Shown: positions 31,488-40,018 of the stretch, piece after piece | How positions within the stretch are numbered: position 1 is the first letter of the stretch | Layout of the letters: every line of letters begins with the position of its first letter | Assembly: GCA_938028835.1 (NCBI GenBank) | Contig: CALIMJ010000008.1 | Span: 155,332 to 219,331, forward strand | Length of the DNA: 64,000 nt | Source: an uncultured bacterium | GTDB lineage: Bacteria; Sysuimicrobiota; Sysuimicrobiia; Sysuimicrobiales; Sysuimicrobiaceae | Reading direction: 5' to 3' | Position numbers and translations under genes: made by a program | Notes under the pieces: generated by a model | What the model was told of the DNA's origin: nothing | Database searches by the model: none | The model's input: only the letters and a program-made list of their open reading frames with translations

Positions 31488-31760
31488 GTGCGGATCGAGG
31501 TGCAACCCACCCCCAACGTCCACGCCCTGAAGTTCACCCTGGACCGAAGGGTGACGGAGGGCCGTAGCGAGACGTATACGTCCCCGGAACAGGCCGCGGG
31601 TTCGCCCGTCGCGCAGCGGCTCCTGCGCATCCCCGGGGTCCGCAGGGTGTTCCTGCTGAACGACTTCGTCACCGTCACCCGGCAGCCCGACGCGCGCTGG
31701 GAGGACATCGTGCCCGAGGTGGAGCGGGCCCTCCGGGAGTGCCTGGGGCCGCGGGAGTAG
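31488..31760 (+). CDS. Stand-alone Nfu/NifU N-terminal-like domain
   Basis: A 90-residue protein matching the Nfu N-terminal domain: EVQPTPNVHALKFTLDR at the start, SPEQAAGSPVAQRLLRIPGV, and VFLLNDFVTVTRQPD. In full Nfu proteins it precedes the Cys-containing iron-sulfur scaffold domain, which is absent here, so this form would support but not carry clusters. GAGGGGGAGG lies just upstream of GTG 31488. It follows rpoN by 13 bases, a likely co-transcript. Confidence 0.87.
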   Translation: MRIEVQPTPNVHALKFTLDRRVTEGRSETYTSPEQAAGSPVAQRLLRIPGVRRVFLLNDFVTVTRQPDARWEDIVPEVERALRECLGPRE

Positions 31761-31782
31761 TCCCCCGCACGGTCGGGCGTGC

Positions 31783-31788
31783 TACCAT
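31783..31788 (+). promoter_or_regulatory. -10 hexamer of gatCAB
   Basis: TACCAT at 31783-31788 predicts a start near 31795, giving an ~18-base leader with a GAGGTGG ribosome site before the gatC ATG. Confidence 0.4.
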
Positions 31789-31812
31789 ACCGGAGGCTTC
31801 CGAGGTGGACCC

Positions 31813-32109
31813 ATGCGCATCACGCCCGAGGTGGTCGAACGCGTGGCGCGGCTCAGCCGTCTGGAACTCACAGAGGAGGAACGGGCCACCTTCGCCTCCC
31901 AGCTCAGCAGCATCCTGGAGTACTTCGCCCGGCTGGATCGGTTGCGCACGGAGGGGGTGGAGCCCACCTCCCACGCCATCCGGGTGACCAACGTGTTCCG
32001 GCCGGACGAAGTCACGCCCTCCCTGCCGGTGGAAGCGGTCGTGGCCATGGCGCCGCAGGCCCACGAGGGGTTCGTGGTGGTCCCGCGGGTGCTGGAGGCG
32101 GAGGAGTGA
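31813..32109 (+). CDS. gatC: Asp-tRNA(Asn)/Glu-tRNA(Gln) amidotransferase subunit C
   Basis: This 98-residue subunit stabilises GatA and links it to GatB. The family pattern is clear: [47 protein letters not shown] and the C-terminal [12 protein letters not shown]. It begins the gatC-gatA-gatB operon, in which the gatA start overlaps the gatC stop (GTGA). The presence of GatCAB implies indirect synthesis of Gln-tRNA and/or Asn-tRNA. Confidence 0.95.
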   Translation: MRITPEVVERVARLSRLELTEEERATFASQLSSILEYFARLDRLRTEGVEPTSHAIRVTNVFRPDEVTPSLPVEAVVAMAPQAHEGFVVVPRVLEAEE

Positions 32110-33572
32110 GGGAGCTGGTCGGACGTCCCTACCACGAGATCCGGCCGCGACTGGGCAAGGACCTGTCCGTGCGGGAGCTGGTGGACGCTTACCTGGAGAA
32201 CATCGCGCGGCTGGACGGTCAGGTCCGAGCCTACCTGACGGTCAGCGCAGACCAGGCCCGCGCTCAGGCCCGGGAGCTGGACGACCGCCTGGCCAGGGGA
32301 GAACCCCTTCCGCCGTTGGCGGGCGTGCCGGTGGCGGTGAAGGACAACCTGTGCACGCGGGGCGTGCGGACCACCTGCGGCTCCCGCATCCTGGAGCCGT
32401 TCGTCCCTCCCTACGACGCCACCGCGGTGCAGCGCCTGCGGGAGGCGGGGGCGGTGCTGCTGGGCAAGACCAACCTGGACGAGTTCGCCATGGGGTCGTC
32501 CACGGAGAACTCTGGCTTCTTCGCCACCCGAAACCCGTGGAGGCTGGATCACGTACCCGGTGGCAGCAGCGGGGGGTCCGCCGCGGCCGTGGCCGCGGGC
32601 GAGGCCCTGGCCGCCCTGGGCTCCGACACGGGCGGCTCCATCCGTCAGCCCGCGTCCCTGTGTGGGGTGGTGGGGCTGAAACCCACGTACGGGCGGGTGT
32701 CGCGCTACGGCCTGGTGGCCTTCGCGTCGTCCCTGGACCAGATCGGGCCGTTGAGCCTGGATGTGCGGGACTGCGCTCTGGTGCTGCAGGCCATCTGCGG
32801 ACGCGACCCCCACGACTCCACCTCCGTGGACCTGCCTGTGCCGGACTTCGTGGCGTCCCTGGAGGCCGGCGTGCGCGGCGTGCGGGTGGGCGTGCCGGCG
32901 GAGTTCTTTGGCGAGGGCCTGCAGCCGGAGGTGCGGCAGGCGGTGCTGGAGGCGGTGCGGGTACTGGAAGGGTTGGGGGCTCGGGTGGAGGAGGTGGCGC
33001 TGCCCACCCTGGAGTACGCCCTGCCCACCTACTACCTGATCGCGTGCGCGGAGGCCAGCAGCAACCTGGCCCGGTACGACGGGGTGGCGTACGGGTACCG
33101 CAGCCCCCGGGCTCACGACCTGTACACCCTTTACGCCCGGACCCGCGCGGAGGGCTTCGGCCCGGAGGTGAAGCGGCGCATCATGCTCGGGACCTTCGCC
33201 CTCTCGGAGGGCTACTACGAGGGCTTCTACAAAAAGGCCCAGCAGGTCCGGACCCTGGTGCGGCGCGACTTCGACCGGTGCTTCCAGACGGTGGACGTGC
33301 TGGCCACCCCCACCTCACCGGTCGCCGGCTTCCGCCTGGGTGAGCGCACCGCGGACCCCCTGCAGATGTACCTGGCGGACGTGTACACCATCCCGGTGAA
33401 CCTGGCGGGCCTGCCAGGGATCTCGGTGCCCTGCGGGTTTGTGGAGGGGCTGCCCGTGGGGCTGCAGCTGGTGGGCCGGCCCTTCGAGGAGGCGACCGTG
33501 CTGCGGGTGGCGTACGCCTACGAGCAGGCCACGGAGTGGCACCGCCACCGGTGCCCGTTGCTGCGCGCGTAG
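32106..33572 (+). CDS. gatA: Asp/Glu-tRNA amidotransferase subunit A (amidase)
   Basis: A 488-residue amidase-signature enzyme that releases ammonia from glutamine for transamidation on tRNA. The catalytic triad is intact: Lys in PVAVKDN, cis-Ser and nucleophile Ser in [37 protein letters not shown] motifs (32560-32660). The C-terminal [15 protein letters not shown] is typical. Start GTG 32106 is set by overlap with the gatC stop. Confidence 0.96.
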   Translation: MRELVGRPYHEIRPRLGKDLSVRELVDAYLENIARLDGQVRAYLTVSADQARAQARELDDRLARGEPLPPLAGVPVAVKDNLCTRGVRTTCGSRILEPFVPPYDATAVQRLREAGAVLLGKTNLDEFAMGSSTENSGFFATRNPWRLDHVPGGSSGGSAAAVAAGEALAALGSDTGGSIRQPASLCGVVGLKPTYGRVSRYGLVAFASSLDQIGPLSLDVRDCALVLQAICGRDPHDSTSVDLPVPDFVASLEAGVRGVRVGVPAEFFGEGLQPEVRQAVLEAVRVLEGLGARVEEVALPTLEYALPTYYLIACAEASSNLARYDGVAYGYRSPRAHDLYTLYARTRAEGFGPEVKRRIMLGTFALSEGYYEGFYKKAQQVRTLVRRDFDRCFQTVDVLATPTSPVAGFRLGERTADPLQMYLADVYTIPVNLAGLPGISVPCGFVEGLPVGLQLVGRPFEEATVLRVAYAYEQATEWHRHRCPLLRA

Positions 33573-33614
33573 CCCGGCGCAACCCTTCGGCGGTTCGGTG
33601 AGGTAGGCGCGTCG

Positions 33615-35066
33615 ATGGACTACGAGACCGTCATCGGGCTGGAGATCCACGTGCAGCTGCTCACGCAGTCCAAGATGTTCTGCGGGTGCAGCACGCGGTT
33701 CGGAGCTCCCCCCAACACCCAGACCTGCCCGGTGTGCCTGGGCCTTCCAGGCTCTCTGCCCGTCATCAACCGGCGGGCGGTGGAGCTAGGCTTGCGGGCT
33801 GCCCTGGTGCTGAACTGCACGGTACACCCCTCCTCCCAGTTCCACCGGAAGAACTACTACTACCCCGACCTGCCCAAGAACTACCAGATCTCCCAGTACC
33901 AGTACCTGGAACACCCACCCCTGGCCACCGACGGGTACCTGGACATCGAGGTGGACGGGCAGCGTCGGCGGGTCGGCATCCGGCGGGTGCACCTGGAGGA
34001 GGACACCGGCCGGCTCGTTCACCCCGCGGAGGGCGCCGTGAGCTGGGTGGATTACAACCGCTCCGGCGTTCCCCTCATGGAGATCGTCACGTACCCAGAC
34101 CTGCGGTCACCGCAGGAAGCGCGGGCGTTCCTGCTGAAGCTGCGGCAGGTGCTGCAGTACGCGGAGGTCAGCACGGGCCGCATGGAGGAGGGGACGTTGC
34201 GCTGCGACGCCAACGTCTCGCTGCGCCGGCCCGGCGAGCCCCTCGGGACCCGCACCGAGGTGAAGAACATGAACTCCATCCGCTCCGTGGAGCGCGCCCT
34301 GGCCTACGAGGTGGCGCGCCAGCGGGAGGTGCTGGAGCGTGGCGGAGCGGTGGTGCAGGAGACGCGCCACTGGGACGAGCGCCGGGGGATCACCTTCGCC
34401 TCCCGGTCCAAGGAGGAGGCGGAGGACTACCGGTACTTCCCGGAGCCCGATCTGGTGCCCGTGGAGGTGACTCCGGAGTGGCTGGAGGAGGTGCGGCGGA
34501 GCCTGCCGGAGCTGCCCGACGCACGGCGGGACCGCATCATGGCGCAGTACGGACTCGGCCGGTACGACGCCGAGCTGCTGGTCCAGACCCGCGCCACCGC
34601 GGACTTCTTTGAGGCCGCGGTGGCAGCGCACCCGAGCCCCAAATCCATCGCCAACTGGATGCTGGGGGACCTGAGCGCGTACCTGAACGAGCACAATCTC
34701 GAGATCGACCAGCTGCGGGTCACGCCCGGACAGCTGGCGGAGCTGGTGCGTCTGGTGGAGGAGGGGACCATCAGCGGCCGCATCGCCAAGGACGTCCTGG
34801 TGGAGATGCTGGAGACGGGGGACAGCCCGCGCAGCATCGTGGACCGGCGGGGGTGGGTCCAGATCGCGGACGAAGGTGCCCTGCGGGAGACCGTGGAGGC
34901 CGTGATCCGGGACCACCCGGAGCCGGTCCGGGACGTGCAGGCGGGCAAGGAGAAAGCCATCGCCTTCCTGGTGGGGCAGGTGATGCGGCGGACCCAGGGC
35001 AGGGCCAACCCGGCCCTGGTGCAGCGGCTGCTGCGGGAGCGCCTGGGGCTGCCCCCCCAGGGCTGA
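33615..35066 (+). CDS. gatB: Asp/Glu-tRNA amidotransferase subunit B
   Basis: A 483-residue kinase-like subunit that phosphorylates the Glu/Asp on misacylated tRNA. It opens with [20 protein letters not shown], has the Zn Cys residues ([21 protein letters not shown]), the [18 protein letters not shown] motif and the [14 protein letters not shown] block. The C-terminal helical GatB/YqeY tail for tRNA binding is complete, ending near [10 protein letters not shown]. It starts with ATG 33615, 42 bases after gatA. Confidence 0.97.
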   Translation: MDYETVIGLEIHVQLLTQSKMFCGCSTRFGAPPNTQTCPVCLGLPGSLPVINRRAVELGLRAALVLNCTVHPSSQFHRKNYYYPDLPKNYQISQYQYLEHPPLATDGYLDIEVDGQRRRVGIRRVHLEEDTGRLVHPAEGAVSWVDYNRSGVPLMEIVTYPDLRSPQEARAFLLKLRQVLQYAEVSTGRMEEGTLRCDANVSLRRPGEPLGTRTEVKNMNSIRSVERALAYEVARQREVLERGGAVVQETRHWDERRGITFASRSKEEAEDYRYFPEPDLVPVEVTPEWLEEVRRSLPELPDARRDRIMAQYGLGRYDAELLVQTRATADFFEAAVAAHPSPKSIANWMLGDLSAYLNEHNLEIDQLRVTPGQLAELVRLVEEGTISGRIAKDVLVEMLETGDSPRSIVDRRGWVQIADEGALRETVEAVIRDHPEPVRDVQAGKEKAIAFLVGQVMRRTQGRANPALVQRLLRERLGLPPQG

Positions 35067-35094
35067 CGGGCGCCGCAGGGAGGAGGTCCGTGAG

Positions 35095-36438
35095 GTGGGC
35101 GTGAGGGAGGCGCCGGGCCCGTGGCCCGGGCTGGCGAGCCAGGCGCTCCTGGCCCGGGCGCGAGCCAGCGTGGCGCGGGCGCTATCGCCGCAGCTGCCCG
35201 CGTTCGTGGACCGCGGGCAGGGGGCGATCCTGTACGACGTGGACGGCCGCGCCTACATCGACCTGGCGGGGGGCGTGGGGTGTCTGGCGGTGGGGCACGC
35301 GCACCCACGGGTGGTCCGGGCGGTCCAGGAACAGGCAGCCCGGTTCTTCCACACGGACTACGCGGTCGCGCCCTACGAGGGCTACGTGGCGGTGTGCGAG
35401 CGGCTGTGCGCTTCGGCGCCCGGGCGCTTTCCCAAAAAGGCGGCGCTGTTCAACTCCGGGGCGGAGGCGGTGGAGAACGCGGTGAAGATCGCCCGGGCGT
35501 ACACCGGTCGCAGCGCGGTGGTGGCTTTCGAAGGAGCCTTCCACGGCCGCACCTACATGGCCCTGTCCCTCACCAGCCGCGTGGTGCCCTACAAGGCCAG
35601 CTTCGGCCCGTTCGCCCCGGAGGTGTACCGGGTCCCGTACCCGTACCCCTACCGCAGCCCGTTCCCCACCGACGAGGAGACGGTGGAGTTCTGCCTGCGC
35701 AAGCTGGAGGACCTGTTCACCCTGCACGTGGAGCCGGAGCGGGTGGCCGCGGTGGTGGTGGAGCCGGTCCTGGGGGAGGGAGGCGTGGTGGTCCCGCCGC
35801 CGCCGTTCCTCCCGCGGCTCCAGGAGGTGTGCCGGCGCCACGGGATCCTCCTGGTGGTGGACGAGGTGCAGACGGGCATGGGCCGGACCGGCCGCATGTG
35901 GGCCAGCGAGCACGTGGGGGTGGAGCCGGACCTGCTGGTGGTGGGCAAGTCCCTGGCGGCGGGGCTGCCCCTTTCCGCGGTGGTGGGGAGGGGGGACGTG
36001 GTGGATGCGGTGCGGGAAGCCGGGATCGGCGGAACGTACGTGGGCAACCCCCTGAGCTGTGCCGCGGCTCTGGCGGTATTCGAGGTGTTCGAGGAGGAGG
36101 GGCTGGTGGAGCGCGCCCGCAGGCTGGGAGAGCAGATCCTGGCGGCGTTGCGGATCCTCCAGCAGGACTGCCGCGTGGTGGGCGACGTGCGCGGGCTGGG
36201 GGCCATGGTGGGCGTGGAGCTCGTCAAGGATCGCGACCGGAAAACCCCCGCGCCCGAGTCCACCGACTTCGTCCTGCGCCACGCTGCGGAACGCGGGGTC
36301 GTGGTGTTGAAGGCGGGGGTCTACCGTAACGTGATCCGCATCCTGGCCCCCCTGGTCATCGGGGAAGAGGAGCTGGGGCGGTCCCTGTCGGTCCTGGCAG
36401 ACTGTATACGGGAAGCGGAGGCCCTCCCGGGGAGCTGA
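35095..36438 (+). CDS. Class III PLP aminotransferase, 4-aminobutyrate-type
   Basis: This 447-residue fold-type I aminotransferase resembles GabT and ornithine/acetylornithine aminotransferases. Features: GRAYIDLAGGVGCLAVGHAH, FNSGAEAVENAVKIARAYTG for phosphate binding, AFHGRTYMALSLT, DEVQTGMGRTG, and the PLP Lys in VVGKSLAAGLPLSAVVG. The substrate cannot be fixed: 4-aminobutyrate, 5-aminovalerate or ornithine are plausible. AGGAGG lies upstream of GTG 35095; GTG 35101 is an alternative. It follows gatB closely and may be read through from it. Confidence 0.88.
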   Translation: MGVREAPGPWPGLASQALLARARASVARALSPQLPAFVDRGQGAILYDVDGRAYIDLAGGVGCLAVGHAHPRVVRAVQEQAARFFHTDYAVAPYEGYVAVCERLCASAPGRFPKKAALFNSGAEAVENAVKIARAYTGRSAVVAFEGAFHGRTYMALSLTSRVVPYKASFGPFAPEVYRVPYPYPYRSPFPTDEETVEFCLRKLEDLFTLHVEPERVAAVVVEPVLGEGGVVVPPPPFLPRLQEVCRRHGILLVVDEVQTGMGRTGRMWASEHVGVEPDLLVVGKSLAAGLPLSAVVGRGDVVDAVREAGIGGTYVGNPLSCAAALAVFEVFEEEGLVERARRLGEQILAALRILQQDCRVVGDVRGLGAMVGVELVKDRDRKTPAPESTDFVLRHAAERGVVVLKAGVYRNVIRILAPLVIGEEELGRSLSVLADCIREAEALPGS

Positions 36439-36539
36439 AAGGGGCCGCGCGCAGTCGAGCGGTGGGGATAGGGATCGCCTGTGCGGACAAGGCGAACCCC
36501 ACGGCCGTCCAGCGGGGGTGACGGCCCGGGCGGGCCGCC

Positions 36540-36545
36540 TACAAT
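36540..36545 (+). promoter_or_regulatory. -10 hexamer of dnaE
   Basis: TACAAT, extended by an AT-rich ATTTGG, lies in the 138-base gap before dnaE and predicts a leader of ~25 bases. No strong -35 is evident. Confidence 0.45.
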
Positions 36546-36576
36546 ATTTGGTAGTTCGCCGGCTTCGGGGCCCAAC

Positions 36577-39500
36577 ATGTTGGAGTTCGTCCACCTACAC
36601 GTGCACACCGAGTACTCCTTGCTGGACGGGCACAGCCGGATCCGGCCGCTTGTGCAGCGGGCCGCGGAGCTGGGCATGACCGCCCTAGCCGTCACGGACC
36701 ACGGGGCGCTTTACGGGGTGATCGAGTTCTACCGGGAGGCTCAGGCCGCCGGGGTGAAGCCGATCCTGGGGATGGAGGCGTACCAGGCTGCCCGCCGGTA
36801 CACCGACCGGGATCCCCGGCTGGACGCGTCCAGCTACCACCTGACCCTTCTGGCCCGAAACGAGGAGGGTTACCGGAACCTCATCCGCCTGAGCACCCGG
36901 GCGCACCTGGAGGGCTTCTACTACCGGCCGCGGATCGACAAGGAGCTGCTGGCGTCCCACAGCAAGGGCCTGATCGGGCTTTCGGGCTGCCTGAACGGGG
37001 AGATCTGCCAGCGGATCCTGCGCGGGGATCCGCGCGGGGCCCGGGAGGCGGCCGCCCAGTTCCGGGACCTGTTCGAGCCCGGGCAGTTCTTCATGGAGAT
37101 CCAGGACCAGGGGATGCCGGAGCAGCGGGTCCTGATCCCGGAGCTGGTCCGCATCGCCCGGGATCTGAACCTGCCCCTGGTGGCCACCAACGACGTGCAC
37201 TACGTCCTGCCGGAGGACGCACCGGCCCAGGACGTCCTCATGTGCGTGCAGATGAACAAGACGGTGCACGACCCGGACCGGCCGCGCATGGGGGACGTTC
37301 CCCACTTCTACCTGAAGAGCCCCCAGGAGATGGCCGAGCGCTTCCGGGAGTTGCCGGAGGCGGTGCGGAACACCGTGGAGATCGCCCAACGGTGCGAGCT
37401 TGTCATCGAGCTGGAGCGCCCCAAGCTCCCCGACTTTCCTGTGCCGGAGGGGTTCACCGCGCAGAGCTACCTGCGGTGGCTATGCGAGCAGGGCCTGCGG
37501 AGGATCTATGGACAGGTCACCCCGGAGCTGCGGCAGCGTCTGGAGTACGAGCTTTCCGTGATCGAGCAGATGGGGTACGCCCCCTACTTCCTCATCGTCC
37601 AGGACTTCGTGAACTTTGCCCGATCCCGCGGGATCCTCACCACAGTCCGGGGGTCCGCGGCGGGGTCCCTGGTCCTCTACGCGTGCGGGGTGACGGACGT
37701 GGATCCCATCGCGTACCGCCTGCCCTTCGACCGGTTCCTCAACCCGCAGCGCCACACCCTGCCCGACATCGACGTGGACTTCATGGACACCCGCCGGGAC
37801 GAGGTGATCCGGTATGTGATGGACAAGTACGGGCACGACCGGGTGGCGCAGATCATCACCTTCGGCACCATGAAGGCCCGGCAGGCGGTGCGGGACGTGG
37901 GGCGGGTGCTGGGCATGAGCTACGGCGAGGTGGACCGGATCGCCAAGCGGATCCCGCCCACCGCCACCCTGGACCAGGCTCTGGAAGCCGACCCCGAGCT
38001 ACGGCGGCAGGCGGAGGAGGACGAGCGGGTCCGCCGACTGCTGGAGCTGGCCCGCAAGCTGGAGGGGGTGGCCCGCAACGCCAGCACCCACGCGGCGGGG
38101 GTCATCATCTCCCGGGACCCCCTCACCGACCACGTTCCCCTCACCCGTGGCAAGGACGACGTGATCATGACCCAGTACGACATGGACAGCGTGGCCGCCA
38201 TCGGGCTGGTGAAGTTCGACTTCCTGGGCCTCACCAACCTCACCATCCTGGACTCCGCCCTGAAGATCGTGGAGCGCAAGCGGGGGCAGCGCATCGACCT
38301 CCACCGGATCCCCCTGGACGACGCCAGGACCTACGCGCTTCTGGGCCGGGGGGAAACGGTGGGCGTGTTCCAGCTGGAGTCCGCGGGCATGCGCCGCTAC
38401 CTGCAGGAGCTGCGGCCCACCAGCATCCAGGACATCATGGCCATGGTGGCCCTCTACCGGCCGGGCCCCATGGCCAACATCCCCGCCTACATCCGGCGCA
38501 AGCACGGCCTGGAACCCGTCACCGTTCTCCACCCAGTCCTCGAGCCCGTGTTGCGGGAGACCTACGGGGTCATGGTGTACCAGGAGGACATCATGACCGT
38601 GGCCCAGGCCATGGCGGGCTACAGCCTGGCGGAGGCAGACGTGCTCTGCCACGCCATCCGTAAGAAGGTGCTGGACAAGCTGTTGAGCCAGCGGGAGAAG
38701 TTCGAGCGCGGGGCCACCGAACGGGGGATCCCCAAGGAGGTGGTGGACCGGGTCTTCGAGCAGTTCGAGCCCTTCGCCCGTTACGGGTTCAACCGAGCCC
38801 ACGCGGCCTGCTACGGCCTGGTGGCCTACTACACCGCCTATCTCAAGGCCAACTACCCCGCGGAGTACATGACCGCGGTCCTGTGCGCGGACAGCGGCAA
38901 CCTGGAGCGGATCGCTCTGGACGTGGAGGAGTGCCGCCGCATGGGGATCGCGGTCCTGCCCCCGGACGTCAACGAGTCCGAGCCGGAATTCACCGTGGTG
39001 GACGACCGCACCATCCGTTTCGGGCTGGGCACCATCAAGAACGTGGGAACCTCCGCCACCCAGGAGATCGTGCGCGCCCGGCAGCAGGGCGGCCCCTTCC
39101 GGAGCCTCGCGGACTTGTGCGCCCGCACGGACGGCCGGGTGGTGACCCGGAAGGTGGTGGAGAGCCTGATCAAGGCGGGGGCTCTGGACTCCCTGGGAGA
39201 CCGGGCGGCGCTACTGGCAGGCCTGGACGACGCGCTGGAGTACGGGGCGCGCCGCCAACGCCGGGAAGCTAGCCCGCAGACGGGACTGTTCTCGGACGCT
39301 GCCGAGCTGGACGCCCCGCCGGAGCTGCCCCGGGTCCCGCCCCTGGACCCCCGGGAGATGCTGCGCATGGAACGGGAGATGCTCGGGCTGTACGTGAGCG
39401 ACCATCCCGTCCGGGCCTGGGAGGCGGTGCTCCGGCACCACGTGCGGCAGCGGGTGGCGGACCTGCGGGAGCTGGAAGACCGGACTCCGGTGTCGGTGGG

Positions 39501-39990
39501 CGGGGTGCTGACCCACGTGCGACCCATGACCTCCAAGAAGGACGGCAGCCGCTTTGCGGTGGTCCACCTGGAGGATCTGTCGGGCGCGGTGGAGGTCGTC
39601 GTCTGGCCCAAGGCGTACGAGCGGTTCGGGGACGCCCTGTACGTGGACGCGGTGGTGGTGGTGCGGGGCCGATTGGACGCCTCCGAGGCGCGCCCTCGGG
39701 TGGTGGCGGACGAGGTGGTGCCGGTGGAGCGTCTGGGATCCGGGGGTGGGGGGAACGGGTCGTCGGGCAACGGGCTCCGGCCCTTGCACGTGCGGGTGGC
39801 CAGCTCGGAGGAACTGTTCCAGCTGGCGGACTTCCTGCAGGGGCGGTCAGGCCCCCGGGAGGCGTACGCCCACGTGGTGACCCTGCGCGGGGAGTCCGTG
39901 CACCGGCTCCGCCGGGGGGTGCCTGCGGACCGGGAGTTCGTCCGGGAGCTGGAGATGCTGCTGGGCGAAGGCGCGGTCTGGGAGGAGTAG
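36577..39990 (+). CDS. dnaE: DNA polymerase III alpha subunit (DnaE)
   Basis: A 1137-residue replicative polymerase. The N-terminal PHP domain (HLHVHTEYSLLDGHS, VTDHGALYG) keeps the metal-binding His/Asp pattern, so a PHP-type proofreading activity is possible. The palm carries the catalytic acidic motif PDIDVDFMDTRRDEVI. Downstream are the AGVIIS and GVMVYQEDIM motifs, a tandem helix-hairpin-helix region, and an OB fold near residue 1000 (GGVLTHVRPMTSKKDGSRFA). The open frame runs further upstream, but ATG 36577 gives the canonical N-terminus. Nothing is missing compared with the family. Confidence 0.97.
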   Translation: MLEFVHLHVHTEYSLLDGHSRIRPLVQRAAELGMTALAVTDHGALYGVIEFYREAQAAGVKPILGMEAYQAARRYTDRDPRLDASSYHLTLLARNEEGYRNLIRLSTRAHLEGFYYRPRIDKELLASHSKGLIGLSGCLNGEICQRILRGDPRGAREAAAQFRDLFEPGQFFMEIQDQGMPEQRVLIPELVRIARDLNLPLVATNDVHYVLPEDAPAQDVLMCVQMNKTVHDPDRPRMGDVPHFYLKSPQEMAERFRELPEAVRNTVEIAQRCELVIELERPKLPDFPVPEGFTAQSYLRWLCEQGLRRIYGQVTPELRQRLEYELSVIEQMGYAPYFLIVQDFVNFARSRGILTTVRGSAAGSLVLYACGVTDVDPIAYRLPFDRFLNPQRHTLPDIDVDFMDTRRDEVIRYVMDKYGHDRVAQIITFGTMKARQAVRDVGRVLGMSYGEVDRIAKRIPPTATLDQALEADPELRRQAEEDERVRRLLELARKLEGVARNASTHAAGVIISRDPLTDHVPLTRGKDDVIMTQYDMDSVAAIGLVKFDFLGLTNLTILDSALKIVERKRGQRIDLHRIPLDDARTYALLGRGETVGVFQLESAGMRRYLQELRPTSIQDIMAMVALYRPGPMANIPAYIRRKHGLEPVTVLHPVLEPVLRETYGVMVYQEDIMTVAQAMAGYSLAEADVLCHAIRKKVLDKLLSQREKFERGATERGIPKEVVDRVFEQFEPFARYGFNRAHAACYGLVAYYTAYLKANYPAEYMTAVLCADSGNLERIALDVEECRRMGIAVLPPDVNESEPEFTVVDDRTIRFGLGTIKNVGTSATQEIVRARQQGGPFRSLADLCARTDGRVVTRKVVESLIKAGALDSLGDRAALLAGLDDALEYGARRQRREASPQTGLFSDAAELDAPPELPRVPPLDPREMLRMEREMLGLYVSDHPVRAWEAVLRHHVRQRVADLRELEDRTPVSVGGVLTHVRPMTSKKDGSRFAVVHLEDLSGAVEVVVWPKAYERFGDALYVDAVVVVRGRLDASEARPRVVADEVVPVERLGSGGGGNGSSGNGLRPLHVRVASSEELFQLADFLQGRSGPREAYAHVVTLRGESVHRLRRGVPADREFVRELEMLLGEGAVWEE

Positions 39991-40005
39991 GCTCCCCCGT
40001 CGCGG

Positions 40006-40011
40006 TACAAT
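40006..40011 (+). promoter_or_regulatory. -10 hexamer of polA with leaderless spacing
   Basis: TACAAT ends seven bases before GTG 40019, so the transcript would begin at the start codon. No Shine-Dalgarno sequence is visible in the gap after dnaE. Confidence 0.5.
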
Positions 40012-40018
40012 CGGCCTC